Below, in pieces: positions 51,440-60,750 of a stretch of 64,000 bases of DNA. Source of the stretch: Rhizobium sp. CIAT894 (GTDB lineage: Bacteria > Pseudomonadota > Alphaproteobacteria > Rhizobiales > Rhizobiaceae). The stretch covers positions 1,987,001 to 2,051,000 of the forward strand of contig NZ_CP020947.1 of assembly GCF_000172795.2 (NCBI RefSeq), given 5' to 3'. How positions within the stretch are numbered: position 1 is the stretch's first letter; each line of letters begins with the position of its first letter. The notes under the pieces are model-generated. The model was not told where the DNA came from. It saw only the letters and a program-made list of their open reading frames with translations, and did not search any database. Both the position numbers and the translations under genes were made by a program.

Positions 51440-52710
51440 ACTGCTGTCCGGTTTAAATTTAGTGGACATGGTGCACGGTGTTGATTCTACTCGTATTCGA
51501 GCGTTTCGCGACGATCTCGGACACGAAATAGGAGCAACACCGTGCGGCATGACAATAGCGTCTTTCATGATCTGTTGAAGCGGATTCCGTGGACGATCTT
51601 CGAAAGACTTGTGGAGGAGCATCAGGCCGACAAGCATGTTCGGCGGCTGTCGACGAAGAGCCAGTTGATCGCCCTGCTTTACGGCCAGCTTGCCGGTGCC
51701 GTCAGCCTGCGCGAGATCGTCGGGTCCCTGGAAAGCCATAGTGCCCGCCTTTACCATCTCGGCGCTCGCCCGGTGTCGCGCTCGACTTTCGCCGATGCCA
51801 ACGGCCTGCGTCCGAGCGCCGTTTTTACCGAGTTGTTTACGCAGATGCTGGCCCGCGCCGGGCGCGGCCTCAAGCGGGCCATCGGCGAGGCGGTCTATCT
51901 GATCGACGGCAGCAGTCTGCCACTTTCCGGGGCGGGATCGCAGTGGGCCCGCTTTTCCGATCAGGCCTGCGGCGCCAAGATGCACGTCGTCTATGATGCC
52001 AATGCCGAACGGCCGATCTATGCGGCCGTCACCGCGGCCAATGTCAACGACATCACCGCCGCCAAGGAGATGCCGATCGAGGCGGGCGCCACCTATGTCT
52101 TCGATCTCGGCTATTACGATTTCGGCTGGTGGGCGAAGCTGGATGCCGCCGGCTGCCGCATCGTCACCCGCCTCAAGTCCCATACGAAACTGACAGCGAG
52201 CGCCGAGCAGGCGGTCAACGAGGATGCCGGCATCCTGTTCGACCGCATCGGCCTGTTGCCGCAGCGCCAGGCCAGGAGCCGCCGCAATCCGATGAACCGG
52301 CCGGTGCGCGAGATCGGCGTGCGGATCGAAACCGGCAAGATATTGCGCATCTTCTCCAACGATCTTACCGCCCCGGCCGAGGAGATCGCCGCACTTTACA
52401 AGCGCCGCTGGGCGATCGAACTGTTCTTCCGCTGGGTCAAGCAGACGCTGAAAATCCGCCATTTCCTCGGCAACAGCGAAAATGCAGTGCGCATCCAGGT
52501 GGCCGTCGCTCTGATCGCCTATCTGCTGCTGCAGATGGCAAAGGCCGACCAGGCCACCATCATAAGCCCGCTGGCCTTCGCCCGCCTGGTGCGCACCAAC
52601 CTGATGCACCGCAAAAGGATCGACCGCCTGCTAAAACCACGCAACAACCCTCCCGGAAATCCCGGCCAGATGAGCCTCCAATGGTGACACAATTTAAACC
52701 GGACAGCAGT
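51440..52710 (+). mobile_element. Complete IS4-type insertion sequence (1271 bp)
   Basis: Ends are 20-bp perfect inverted repeats, ACTGCTGTCCGGTTTAAATT at the left and its exact complement at 52691-52710. An 11-bp duplication (GGGCTTGTCCC) flanks it. It encodes one intact transposase. An 11-bp target duplication is in the range known for IS4-family elements. No frameshift or truncation is visible, so it could still be active. Confidence 0.93.
51542..52687 (+). CDS. IS4-family transposase
   Basis: 381 aa starting with GTG at 51542, AGGAG 8 nt upstream. An N-terminal DUF4372-type region (HDLLKRIPWTIFERLVEEH to AGAVSLREIVGSLESH) precedes the DDE domain. The catalytic Asp residues fall in VYLIDGSSLPLSG and TYVFDLGYYDFGWW, and the Y-(2)-R-(3)-E region is YKRRWAIELFFRWVKQTLKIRHF. 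It is full length and ends 23 bp inside the right terminal repeat boundary. Confidence 0.93.
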   Translation: MRHDNSVFHDLLKRIPWTIFERLVEEHQADKHVRRLSTKSQLIALLYGQLAGAVSLREIVGSLESHSARLYHLGARPVSRSTFADANGLRPSAVFTELFTQMLARAGRGLKRAIGEAVYLIDGSSLPLSGAGSQWARFSDQACGAKMHVVYDANAERPIYAAVTAANVNDITAAKEMPIEAGATYVFDLGYYDFGWWAKLDAAGCRIVTRLKSHTKLTASAEQAVNEDAGILFDRIGLLPQRQARSRRNPMNRPVREIGVRIETGKILRIFSNDLTAPAEEIAALYKRRWAIELFFRWVKQTLKIRHFLGNSENAVRIQVAVALIAYLLLQMAKADQATIISPLAFARLVRTNLMHRKRIDRLLKPRNNPPGNPGQMSLQW

Positions 52711-52721
52711 GGGCTTGTCCC
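52711..52721 (+). repeat. Target-site duplication, right copy
   Basis: GGGCTTGTCCC, identical to 51429-51439. Confidence 0.93.
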
Positions 52722-52779
52722 GAGCATCTGCCTCGGGTCGATAGGGCAGCAGATCCTCGGCACAAGGCCGAGGAAGACG
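52722..52779 (+). repeat. Right part of the RIME-like element with a second hairpin
   Basis: It starts with GAGCATCTGC, completing the first hairpin, and has a second one CCTCGGC-ACAAG-GCCGAGG inside 52749-52779. The two halves of the whole element are themselves inverted relative to each other, a typical mosaic repeat layout. Confidence 0.68.
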
Positions 52780-52812
52780 CTCGAGTAGGGAGCGAGGTTA
52801 GTTTACAGACTG

Positions 52813-52840
52813 ACCGCGGCGGTTTTCATCGCGGTTTTTC
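52813..52840 (+). terminator. Weak terminator-like hairpin before the P-loop gene
   Basis: ACCGCG / CGCGGT with an 11-nt loop and five T. It might end the lipA transcript. Confidence 0.5.
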
Positions 52841-52855
52841 CTTGGGCTGCCGCCG

Positions 52856-53410
52856 ATGAAGGACACATCCGGTTTGAAAGCGACACTGACCGGAGCCGAC
52901 CGTATCCTGGTGATCGGCTGCCCCGGCAGCGGCAAGAGCACGCTCGCAAAGCGGCTTTCCCGAGCGCTCGAGCTTGACTACATCTCCATGGACCGCGACT
53001 TTTATTGGCTGCCGGGCTGGAGAAAAAGGGCGCGCGACGAGATCGATCGCCTAATCGCCACGGCCGTAGCGGAGGAACGCTGGATCATGGATGGGACCGG
53101 CCTCAGTTCCTTCCATCTCCGCCTGCCGCGGGCCAATGCTGTTATTTGGCTTCGGCTGCCCAGATATGCATGCCTCCACGGTGTCGTCTCAAGAGCGTTT
53201 CGTTATTTCGGCCGCAACCGTCCCGAGCTCCCTGTCGGCTGTCCCGAGCGCCTCTCGCTGGGCATACTTGCCTATATCTGGAATTTCGAGCGGGATGCCG
53301 TCCCCCTGATCGAGGCGGTACTTCGGGACGTCGCCGGTAAGCCGGTTCTTCAACTAAAATCCCGCCGACAGATGCGCGCGCTTCTTGATCTTCTCCGCGC
53401 GCCCGCTTAA
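52856..53410 (+). CDS. Small P-loop nucleoside/adenylate-kinase-like protein
   Basis: 184 aa. Walker A is VIGCPGSGKSTLAKRLSRALELDYISMD near residue 21, followed by WIMDGTGLSSFHLRLPRANAVIWLRLPRYACLHGVVSRAF, a pattern seen in bacterial proteins annotated as adenylate-kinase or topology-modulation (FlaR-like) proteins. The lid and acceptor site are not clear, so the true substrate is unknown. It is in frame from ATG 52856 with a poor SD. ratA begins 9 bases after its stop. Confidence 0.78.
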   Translation: MKDTSGLKATLTGADRILVIGCPGSGKSTLAKRLSRALELDYISMDRDFYWLPGWRKRARDEIDRLIATAVAEERWIMDGTGLSSFHLRLPRANAVIWLRLPRYACLHGVVSRAFRYFGRNRPELPVGCPERLSLGILAYIWNFERDAVPLIEAVLRDVAGKPVLQLKSRRQMRALLDLLRAPA

Positions 53411-53419
53411 GTGCCGCCT

Positions 53420-53872
53420 ATGCCGCAATTCGAAACGCACCGTCCTGTCCCGCACACGCCCGATCAGATGTTCGACCTCGTTGCCGATGTCGAGCGCTAT
53501 CCCGAATTCCTGCCGCTCTGCGAAGCGCTGGCTATCAGGAGCCGCAAGGAGCGCGATGGCAGGATCCTGCTCGTTGCCGATATGACTGTGGGATACAAGG
53601 CGATCCGCGAGACCTTCACCACCCAGGTGCTGCTGAACCGGGCCGAGCATGTCATCGAGGTCAAATATATCGACGGCCCGTTCAAATATCTCGACAATCG
53701 CTGGCATTTCGCCGAAACACCGGCTGGCGGCTGTACCGTCGATTTCTTCATCGACTACGAATTCAAGAGCCGCATCCTGGGCGCGCTGATGGGCTCGATG
53801 TTCGACCGCGCCTTCCGCATGTTCACCGAAGCCTTCGAGACGAGGGCGGGCAAGATCTACGCCGCGGCTTGA
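53420..53872 (+). CDS. RatA/COQ10-like START-domain protein
   Basis: 150 aa from ATG 53420 (MPQFETHRPV; an in-frame GTG at 53411 adds three residues). The lipid-binding START/polyketide-cyclase fold shows TPDQMFDLVADVERYPEFLPLCEALAIRS near residue 15 and FKYLDNRWHFAETPAGGCTVDFFIDYEFKS. Homologues are E. coli RatA and the mitochondrial coenzyme-Q-binding protein Coq10; in alphaproteobacteria a respiratory role is more likely, but that is inference. It lies after lipA in many relatives; here the IS and a kinase gene intervene. Confidence 0.85.
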   Translation: MPQFETHRPVPHTPDQMFDLVADVERYPEFLPLCEALAIRSRKERDGRILLVADMTVGYKAIRETFTTQVLLNRAEHVIEVKYIDGPFKYLDNRWHFAETPAGGCTVDFFIDYEFKSRILGALMGSMFDRAFRMFTEAFETRAGKIYAAA

Positions 53873-53891
53873 CGATGGGCCGCGGGCGACG

Positions 53892-54392
53892 TCAGCCTGT
53901 CAGCAGTGAATGCACCATTTCCAGCGCCGTCCGGACCGTCGCCAGCCGAACCTCGCTGCGGCCAATATCGCCATAGAGCATCTTTCGGTGGATGAGCGCG
54001 CCGGAGCGCGATTTAGCGGCGAGATGCACGAGGCCGACGGGCTTTTCCGCCGATCCGCCGCCGGGGCCGGCAATGCCGGTGACGGCAACGGCGATATCGG
54101 CGCGCGAGCGGAAGAGGGCGCCGTGCGCCATCTGCCGGGCGGTTTCTTCGGAGACCGCTCCGAAACGCAGCAATGTTTGTTCCTGCACTCCGAGCAGCTC
54201 GACTTTGGCTGTATTCGTATAGGTGACGAAGCCGCGGTCGACCACGGCGGACGAACCGGATATCTCGGTCAGCGCCCCTGATATCAGCCCGCCGGTGCAG
54301 GATTCGGCGGTCGAGACCATCTGCCCCGCCGCCGTGAAATCGCGGATGATCGCCTCAGCCGCCGAAATTATATCCGGGGGAAAAAGGCTCAT
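53892..54392 (-). CDS. CinA C-terminal-domain (PncC-like) protein
   Basis: 166 aa, from ATG 54392. Its A overlaps the ispDF stop (TGATG), and GGGAGG provides the SD. Features: VSTAESCTGGLISGALTEISGSSAVVDRGFVTYTNTAKVELLGV near residue 30 and VAVTGIAGPGGGSAEKPVGLVHLAA. The family hydrolyses the amide of NMN to NaMN (PncC), so the protein probably serves pyridine-nucleotide salvage. The N-terminal CinA domain is absent, which is common for this group. Confidence 0.9.
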   Translation of the reverse strand: MSLFPPDIISAAEAIIRDFTAAGQMVSTAESCTGGLISGALTEISGSSAVVDRGFVTYTNTAKVELLGVQEQTLLRFGAVSEETARQMAHGALFRSRADIAVAVTGIAGPGGGSAEKPVGLVHLAAKSRSGALIHRKMLYGDIGRSEVRLATVRTALEMVHSLLTG

Positions 54393-55609
54393 CATTTCCT
54401 CCCGCGATAGACGACGGTCGCCGTGGCGATCGCCGCGATGCCTTCGCGCCGGCCGACGAAGCCGATCGTCTCGTTGGTCGTCGCCTTGACCGAGCAGCGC
54501 TCGATATCGATGCCGAGATATTCCGACAGGTTCGCCCGCATAGTCTGGCGGTGCGGGCCGACCTTCGGCGCCTCGGCGATCAGCGAGACGTCGGCATTCA
54601 TGATCGTGCCGCCATGCTCGCGCACGATCCGGGCGGCATGCTCGATGAAGATCTTCGAGGCGGCGCCCTTCCATTGCGGGTCGGAGGGCGGAAAATGATC
54701 GCCGATATCACCGGCGCCGCAGGTGGCAAGCAGCGCGTCCGTCAGCGCATGCAGCGCGACATCGGCATCCGAGTGGCCTTTCAGCTTCTGATCATGCGGA
54801 ATGAACACGCCGCAGAGCGTGACGCCGTCGCCCGCTTCGAGCTGGTGCACGTCATAACCGTTGCCGGTGCGCACGTCCGGAAGCAGCGCGGCCGAGAGTT
54901 TGTCGTCGGCCATGGTGATATCGCTCTTAACAGTCAGCTTGACGTTGTCGGGCGTGCCCTCGACGATCGTCACCGGAATGCCCGCCCATTCCGCGATCGA
55001 AGCGTCGTCGGTGAAATCGCTTCGCCCGCTCGCCGCCGCCTTCTCATGCGCATCGAGAATCGTTTCGAAAGCGAAGGATTGCGGCGTCTGCGCCGCGTAG
55101 AGCTGCTCGCGTGAAACCGTCGTCAGCACGGTGCCGGCGCTGTCGGCGCGTTTCAGAGTGTCGGTCACAGGCGTTGCCGGCAGCACCGCCTGCGCGCCGT
55201 CACTGAGGCTCTCGGCAATGCGGTCAAGCAACACATGGTCGAAGAACGGCCGCACGGCATCGTGGATCAGCACATGGCTGATTTGCTTGTCCTTGAGATA
55301 TCGGAGACCGGCCAGCACCGATTGCTGCCGGGTCGGCCCGCCATGCACCGTTTCGATCGGCGTTGCCGAAATGATGTGGCGGAAGGCTTTGGCAAACAGC
55401 GCCTCGTCGTCGGGGTGAATGACGACGACGATCTGAGTTGCCGGCCCCCATGTCATGAAATTTTCAAGCGTATGGACGATAACCGGCTTGCCGCCGATCA
55501 TGCGATACTGCTTTGGGCCTTCCTTGGAAGCGCCGGCGCGCTCGCCGCGGCCGGCGGCAACGATGACAATTCCAGCCGATATCGGTTGCTTGGACGGCAT
55601 TTGCAGCAT
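54392..55609 (-). CDS. ispDF: Bifunctional IspD/IspF (MEP pathway)
   Basis: 405 aa. N-terminal half (residues about 10-225): 2-C-methylerythritol 4-phosphate cytidylyltransferase, with [30 protein letters not shown] and [12 protein letters not shown]-terminal half (from about residue 245): MECDP synthase, with [20 protein letters not shown] and [29 protein letters not shown] with zinc ligands. AGGGGATTT lies before the ATG at 55609. The fused form is usual in alphaproteobacteria. It supplies isoprenoid precursors used by uppS. The stop overlaps the CinA-like start. Confidence 0.97.
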   Translation of the reverse strand: MLQMPSKQPISAGIVIVAAGRGERAGASKEGPKQYRMIGGKPVIVHTLENFMTWGPATQIVVVIHPDDEALFAKAFRHIISATPIETVHGGPTRQQSVLAGLRYLKDKQISHVLIHDAVRPFFDHVLLDRIAESLSDGAQAVLPATPVTDTLKRADSAGTVLTTVSREQLYAAQTPQSFAFETILDAHEKAAASGRSDFTDDASIAEWAGIPVTIVEGTPDNVKLTVKSDITMADDKLSAALLPDVRTGNGYDVHQLEAGDGVTLCGVFIPHDQKLKGHSDADVALHALTDALLATCGAGDIGDHFPPSDPQWKGAASKIFIEHAARIVREHGGTIMNADVSLIAEAPKVGPHRQTMRANLSEYLGIDIERCSVKATTNETIGFVGRREGIAAIATATVVYRGRK

Positions 55610-55751
55610 AAATCCCCTAAAATATGCGGAATTGACCGGAGTGCTCTAACCCCTTGCTTTGGCCTTTTCCAGCATCTGCCCGAAAAATATCGATTCTTTG
55701 CCGAGCCCCCTTGGCAAGACATGGATCTATGGCTAAAAATAATGCAGTTCC

Positions 55752-56771
55752 ATGGTGTGCCTGAAAGATAATCAATTGATTTCCAAGGACCTCGCAGCGC
55801 CTTTCCGAATCGGAGATGTATCCGTGCGGAACCGTGTTGTGCTGGCGCCGATGTCCGGCGTCACGGACATGCCTTTCCGCGAGCTTGCCTGGCGCTTCGG
55901 CGCCGGCCTCGTCGTCACCGAAATGGTGGCGAGCCGCGAACTGGTCAACGACACGGCCGAATCCTGGTCGCGGCTCAAGGCGGCGGGCTTCCGGCCGCAT
56001 ATGGTGCAGCTTGCCGGCCGCGAGGCGCACTGGATGGCGGAGGCGGCCAAGATCGCTGCCGATCACGGCGCCGATATCATCGACATCAACATGGGCTGCC
56101 CCGCCAAGAAGGTGATCGGCGGTTATTCCGGCTCGGCGCTGATGCGCGATCCCGATCACGCGCTCGGCCTCATCGAGGCGACGGTCAAGGCCGTCGATAT
56201 TCCGGTGACGCTGAAGATGCGCCTCGGCTGGGACGAGAATTCGATCAATGCGCCCGAGATTGCCCGCCGCGCCGAGGCGGCCGGTATTCAATTGGTGACC
56301 ATCCATGGGCGCACCCGCATGCAATTCTACGAAGGCCGCGCCGATTGGGATGCGATCCGTCCCGTCCGCGAGGTGATCTCGATCCCGCTGATTGCCAATG
56401 GCGATGTCGAGACTGCGGAAGATGCGCAGGAAATCCTGCGTCGTTCCGGTGCCGATGCCGTGATGATCGGCCGGGGTTGCCAGGGCAGGCCGTGGCATGC
56501 CGGCGTCATAGCGGGCGCCGCCGCGCCACGATCACAGGAGATCGCCGATATCGCCGTCGAACACTACGCAATGATGCTGGATTTCTATGGCGAAGCGGTG
56601 GCGATCCGCCATGCCCGCAAGCATCTCGGCTGGTATCTCCAGCGTTTCGCCCCGGATCTCGCCGGCGACGAAAAGGCCGGCATCATCACCTCGCGCGATC
56701 CGCGCGAGGTGATCGCGCGCTTTTACGATGCGTTGTCGGCCGGTGTTGACGACAGCCGGGAGGCCGCATGA
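55752..56771 (+). CDS. dusB: DusB (NifR3-like) tRNA-dihydrouridine synthase
   Basis: FMN enzyme that reduces uridine to dihydrouridine in tRNA; 339 aa. TIM-barrel with [24 protein letters not shown] near the N-terminus, the catalytic-Cys segment [35 protein letters not shown] and [15 protein letters not shown]. First gene of the nifR3-ntrB-ntrC operon known from Rhizobium. The ATG at 55752 overlaps a possible NtrC site (55743-55759), so a later start cannot be excluded. ntrB overlaps by 4 nt. Confidence 0.95.
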   Translation: MVCLKDNQLISKDLAAPFRIGDVSVRNRVVLAPMSGVTDMPFRELAWRFGAGLVVTEMVASRELVNDTAESWSRLKAAGFRPHMVQLAGREAHWMAEAAKIAADHGADIIDINMGCPAKKVIGGYSGSALMRDPDHALGLIEATVKAVDIPVTLKMRLGWDENSINAPEIARRAEAAGIQLVTIHGRTRMQFYEGRADWDAIRPVREVISIPLIANGDVETAEDAQEILRRSGADAVMIGRGCQGRPWHAGVIAGAAAPRSQEIADIAVEHYAMMLDFYGEAVAIRHARKHLGWYLQRFAPDLAGDEKAGIITSRDPREVIARFYDALSAGVDDSREAA

Positions 56772-57922
56772 CGAAGGATATGACCTCTCCGCCCGATCAG
56801 GCCGGCGGAACTGTTGCCATGGCTGTGCTCAATGCCATCCAGAACCCCGTCATCATGGTCGACGAATCCGGCTTCGTCGTTTTCGCCAATTGGGAGGCAG
56901 AGGCTTTCTTCGGCGCCAGCGCCTCGCATCTGGCGCGTTACCGCATCTCGACCTTCATTCCCTTCGGCAGCCCGCTGCTCGCTCTGATCGATCAGGTGCG
57001 CGAGCGCAGGGGGCCGGTCAACGAATATCGCGTCGACCTGAGTTCGCCCCGACTCGGCCAGGACAAGCTCGTCGATCTCTACGTCGCCCCCGTGGTGAGC
57101 GAGCCCGGCGCGGTCGTCATCGTCTTCCAGGAACGCTCGATGGCCGACAAGATCGATCGGCAGTTGACGCATCGCGCCGCCGCCCGCTCGGTGACCGGTC
57201 TCGCCTCGATGCTGGCGCATGAGATCAAGAATCCGCTTTCCGGCATCCGCGGCGCTGCCCAGCTGCTCGAACAATCGGCGGTCGACGACGACCGGGCGTT
57301 GACCCGGCTGATCTGTGACGAAACCGACCGCATCGTCTCGCTGGTCGATCGCATGGAAGTCTTTTCCGACGAACGCCCTGTCGATCGCATGCCGGTCAAC
57401 ATCCATTCCGTGCTCGATCATGTGAAGGCGGTCGCCAAAGCGGGTTTTGCCCGCAACATCCGCGTCACCGAGAGCTACGACCCGTCGCTGCCGGCCGTCT
57501 ATGCCAATCGCGACCAGCTCGTCCAGGTCTTCCTCAATCTGGTCAAGAATGCCGCCGAAGCGGTCGGTGACCGGCCGGATGGCGAGATCATGCTGACCAC
57601 GGCCTATCGCCCCGGCATCCGCCTTTCGGTCGCCGGCACGCGCGAAAAAATCTCGCTGCCGCTGGAATTCTGCGTCCACGACAATGGCCCAGGCGTTCCC
57701 ACCGATCTGTTGCCGCATCTCTTCGATCCCTTCATCACCACCAAGACGAACGGCAGCGGCCTCGGCCTGGCGCTGGTCGCCAAGATCATCGGCGATCATG
57801 GCGGCATCATCGAATGCGACAGCCAGAACAGCCGCACGACATTCCGCGTCCTCATGCCGGCGTCGAAGGACGCCTCGCTCGAAGACGCCTCTTCCGCAAG
57901 CTCGACAGGACCTTCTCGATGA
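56768..57922 (+). CDS. ntrB: NtrB, nitrogen-regulation sensor histidine kinase
   Basis: 384 aa, soluble. A PAS-like sensor region covers residues 20-140 ([28 protein letters not shown]). The H-box is [26 protein letters not shown] with the phosphorylated His near residue 155. The ATPase has the N-box [53 protein letters not shown]. Together with NtrC it adjusts nitrogen-assimilation genes in response to PII. ATGA overlap with dusB; ntrC begins 4 nt before the stop. Confidence 0.97.
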   Translation: MTKDMTSPPDQAGGTVAMAVLNAIQNPVIMVDESGFVVFANWEAEAFFGASASHLARYRISTFIPFGSPLLALIDQVRERRGPVNEYRVDLSSPRLGQDKLVDLYVAPVVSEPGAVVIVFQERSMADKIDRQLTHRAAARSVTGLASMLAHEIKNPLSGIRGAAQLLEQSAVDDDRALTRLICDETDRIVSLVDRMEVFSDERPVDRMPVNIHSVLDHVKAVAKAGFARNIRVTESYDPSLPAVYANRDQLVQVFLNLVKNAAEAVGDRPDGEIMLTTAYRPGIRLSVAGTREKISLPLEFCVHDNGPGVPTDLLPHLFDPFITTKTNGSGLGLALVAKIIGDHGGIIECDSQNSRTTFRVLMPASKDASLEDASSASSTGPSR

Positions 57923-59370
57923 CAGCCACGATCCTCGTTGCAGATGATGATGCGGCCATCCGGACCGTGCTCAACCAGGCTTTGAGCCGCGCCGGCTATG
58001 ACGTTCGCATCACCTCCAACGCCGCTACCCTCTGGCGCTGGATTTCGGCGGGCGAGGGCGATCTTGTCGTCACCGATGTGGTGATGCCCGACGAAAACGC
58101 CTTCGACCTCCTGCCGCGCATCAAGAAGGCGCGCCCCGAACTGCCGGTCCTGGTCATGAGTGCGCAAAACACCTTCATGACCGCCATCAAGGCCTCCGAG
58201 AAGGGCGCCTACGACTACCTGCCGAAGCCTTTCGACCTCACCGAATTGATCGGCATCATCGGCCGCGCGCTCGCCGAGCCGAAGCGCAAGCCCGCCAAGC
58301 TCGAGGAGGACGTGCAGGACGGCATGCCGCTCGTCGGCCGGTCGGCGGCGATGCAGGAAATCTACCGCGTGCTCGCCCGCCTGATGCAGACGGATCTGAC
58401 ACTGATGATCACCGGCGAATCCGGCACCGGCAAGGAGCTCGTTGCCCGTGCCCTGCATGATTACGGCAAGCGCCGCAACGGCCCATTCGTGGCGATCAAC
58501 ATGGCGGCGATCCCGCGCGACCTGATCGAATCGGAACTGTTCGGCCATGAGAAGGGCGCCTTTACCGGCGCCCAGACCCGCTCGACCGGCCGCTTCGAGC
58601 AGGCCGAAGGCGGAACGCTCTTCCTCGACGAGATCGGCGACATGCCGATGGATGCCCAGACCCGGCTTCTGCGCGTGCTGCAGCAGGGCGAATACACCAC
58701 CGTCGGCGGCCGCACCCCGATCCGCACCGATGTCCGCATCGTCGCCGCCACCAACAAGGACCTGAAGCAGGCGATCAACCAGGGCCTTTTCCGCGAGGAT
58801 CTCTATTACCGCCTCAACGTCGTGCCGCTTCGCCTGCCGCCGCTGCGCGACCGCGCCGAGGATATTCCCGATCTCGTGCGCCATTTCATCCAGCAGGCCG
58901 AAAAGGAAGGCCTCGGTTCCAAACGCTTCGATCAGGAAGCGCTTGAGTTGATGAAGGCCTATGCCTGGCCGGGCAACGTCCGCGAGCTGGAAAACCTCAT
59001 TCGCCGCCTGATGGCGCTTTATCCGCAGGATGTCATCACCCGCGAGATCATCGATGCCGAACTGCGCTCCGACGTGCCCGACAGCCCAATCGACAAGGGG
59101 CCGATCCGCAGCGGCTCGATGACGATCGCGCAAGCCGTCGAGGAGAACATGCGCACCTATTTCTCCGGCTTCGGCGAAAACCTGCCGCCGCCCGGTCTCT
59201 ATGACCGGGTGCTGACCGAAATGGAATATCCGCTGATCCTCGCGGCGCTCACGGCAACGCGCGGCAACCAGATCAAGGCGGCGGATCTCCTCGGTCTCAA
59301 CCGCAACACCTTGCGCAAGAAGATCAGGGAGCTCGGCGTTTCTGTTTATAGAAGCTCCCGCACCGCGTGA
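57919..59370 (+). CDS. ntrC: NtrC, sigma-54-dependent response regulator
   Basis: 483 aa from ATG 57919, overlapping ntrB. Order: receiver domain with the phosphorylated Asp in [21 protein letters not shown]+ domain with Walker [17 protein letters not shown], the sigma-54 contact GAFTGA, and Walker [32 protein letters not shown], and the C-terminal Fis-type helix-turn-helix [23 protein letters not shown]. All motifs are intact. ntrY does not follow within the window; see the gap description below. Confidence 0.98.
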   Translation: MTATILVADDDAAIRTVLNQALSRAGYDVRITSNAATLWRWISAGEGDLVVTDVVMPDENAFDLLPRIKKARPELPVLVMSAQNTFMTAIKASEKGAYDYLPKPFDLTELIGIIGRALAEPKRKPAKLEEDVQDGMPLVGRSAAMQEIYRVLARLMQTDLTLMITGESGTGKELVARALHDYGKRRNGPFVAINMAAIPRDLIESELFGHEKGAFTGAQTRSTGRFEQAEGGTLFLDEIGDMPMDAQTRLLRVLQQGEYTTVGGRTPIRTDVRIVAATNKDLKQAINQGLFREDLYYRLNVVPLRLPPLRDRAEDIPDLVRHFIQQAEKEGLGSKRFDQEALELMKAYAWPGNVRELENLIRRLMALYPQDVITREIIDAELRSDVPDSPIDKGPIRSGSMTIAQAVEENMRTYFSGFGENLPPPGLYDRVLTEMEYPLILAALTATRGNQIKAADLLGLNRNTLRKKIRELGVSVYRSSRTA

Positions 59371-59374
59371 AAGC

Positions 59375-59407
59375 AGGCGGTGGGCTCCTCGTGTCCGCCC
59401 ACCGCCT
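59375..59407 (+). terminator. Terminator hairpin after ntrC
   Basis: AGGCGGTGGGC / GCCCACCGCCT, 11-bp perfect stem with an 11-nt loop, followed by CTTCCCCC rather than a clean T-run. Being 4 nt after the ntrC stop, it most likely ends the dusB-ntrBC transcript. Confidence 0.7.
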
Positions 59408-59590
59408 CTTCCCCCAGTATCCGCCGCCACGGTCGGGAACAAAACTAAATCTATCCCAGCCCCGTCACGGTTTGTATCTGCGCCTGCAAACAAAGGCGCA
59501 GTGTCATTTGATGGTCACATAGTATTTGCGAGCTGTTGTTTGCTGTCGGGCAAATGTCATTGAAGTTGCTGTGGTCGCCGCCACCGCGCC

Positions 59591-59610
59591 TGTGGATAAA
59601 CTGTGGATAA
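59591..59610 (-). promoter_or_regulatory. Twin perfect DnaA boxes
   Basis: TGTGGATAA occurs at 59591-59599 and 59602-59610; both are reverse complements of the consensus TTATCCACA. Start-to-start distance is 11 bp, about one helical turn, so two DnaA molecules could sit on one face. Function is inferred. Confidence 0.6.
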
Positions 59611-59799
59611 CAGGTGGATGGCACGCGGTGGTCGGTGGGTGATAGCGTCCCGCTTCCGCTCGGATGTTGCTAATCCGTTCTAAGTCGCGTGATCGGCCGT
59701 TGCTTCTGTCGACTTAATGGCAGGGTGCCATTTAGGGTTCCGATACCAAGCATCGAGATAGGAAATATTGCTACGGCCTCGCAAGTGACCAGCGCCTCG

Positions 59800-60750
59800 T
59801 CAGCCATTGGAATTAACGCCTTCAGTCACCTCGGTTTCTGAGTTTCGCACAATGCATCGAAAACCCAGGTGGCTCGTCGACGTGTCGACCGGCTCAGGAT
59901 GTCGTGCGGCGGGACGATAACGGCGGCAATAGTTGGGCGCGCAAAGGTGCGATCCGCCCTTGATGACTTTCCGGGGAATTCTGATTTCGGGCATGCAGGG
60001 ATCATAGCTGTCACTTTCAGATGCACCGCGCGGATTTTGTGGAATGCAGCAGGCTTTGGACGCGTCGCCCTTATTCCGTGGTGAATACCAATCGGTTGTC
60101 CATTCCCACACATTGCCGATCATGTCGTACACGCCATAGCCATTCGCCGGAAATGCCCTGACTGGAGACGTCCGCTCGAAGCCGTCGTCCGCACTATTTT
60201 CGTGTGGGAATTGTCCTTGCCAGGTGTTTGCCATGTGTCTGCCTCCAGCGGTGAGTTCGTCACCCCAGGCATATTCGGCACCATCAAGGCCGCCACGCGC
60301 CGCGAATTCCCATTCAGCTTCCGTCGGAAGCGATTTGCCGGCCCAGGCCGCATAGGCTGCGGCGTCCTGATACGCGACATGCACGACAGGGTGATCGTCC
60401 AGTTTACGGATCGAACTGCCCTTTCCATACGGATGACGCCAGTTCGCGCCGAAAGTGAATGTCCACCACTGCGAAATGTCACGAAGGTTGACCGGATGGT
60501 TCGGAGGCAAGAATACTGCGGAACCGGCCTTGAGAAGATGTGGGGGTGCACCAGGATAATCTCTTGGATCAGGAGCGATCTCGGCAAAAGTCACGTAACC
60601 GGTGGCTTCGACGAATTCTCGAAATTGGCGGTTTGTGACCGGTGTCCGATCCACCCAAAAGCCATCGACGGTCACGCGATGCATGGGCGCTTCCTCAGGA
60701 TAATACTTGTCTGAGCCCATCCGAAATGTGCCGCCAGGAATGTAGGCCAT
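59800..60750 (-). CDS. Formylglycine-generating-enzyme (SUMF1) homologue
   Basis: About 316 aa from ATG 60750 (MAYIPGGTFRMGSDKYYPEEAP); the frame stays open upstream to an ATG at 60963, but that 71-residue extension has no SD and looks non-conserved. Active FGE motifs are complete near the C-terminus: GGSHLCAPNYCRRYRP has both Cys of the copper site, and STSHLGFRC follows. Central GKSLPTEAEWEFAARGGLD and YDMIGNVWEWTTDWY are family blocks. FGE converts a sulfatase Cys/Ser to formylglycine; no sulfatase is in this window, so the target is elsewhere or the role differs. Confidence 0.85.
   Translation of the reverse strand: MAYIPGGTFRMGSDKYYPEEAPMHRVTVDGFWVDRTPVTNRQFREFVEATGYVTFAEIAPDPRDYPGAPPHLLKAGSAVFLPPNHPVNLRDISQWWTFTFGANWRHPYGKGSSIRKLDDHPVVHVAYQDAAAYAAWAGKSLPTEAEWEFAARGGLDGAEYAWGDELTAGGRHMANTWQGQFPHENSADDGFERTSPVRAFPANGYGVYDMIGNVWEWTTDWYSPRNKGDASKACCIPQNPRGASESDSYDPCMPEIRIPRKVIKGGSHLCAPNYCRRYRPAARHPEPVDTSTSHLGFRCIVRNSETEVTEGVNSNG

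Larger units (their letters stand above)
59371..59799. other. Non-coding region after ntrC with terminator, twin DnaA boxes and palindromes
   Basis: About 430 bp with no supported gene. It includes an 11-bp hairpin (59375-59407) after ntrC, two perfect DnaA boxes (59591-59610), and AATGGCA-GGG-TGCCATT at 59716-59732. It marks a shift from core to accessory genes. Confidence 0.6.
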
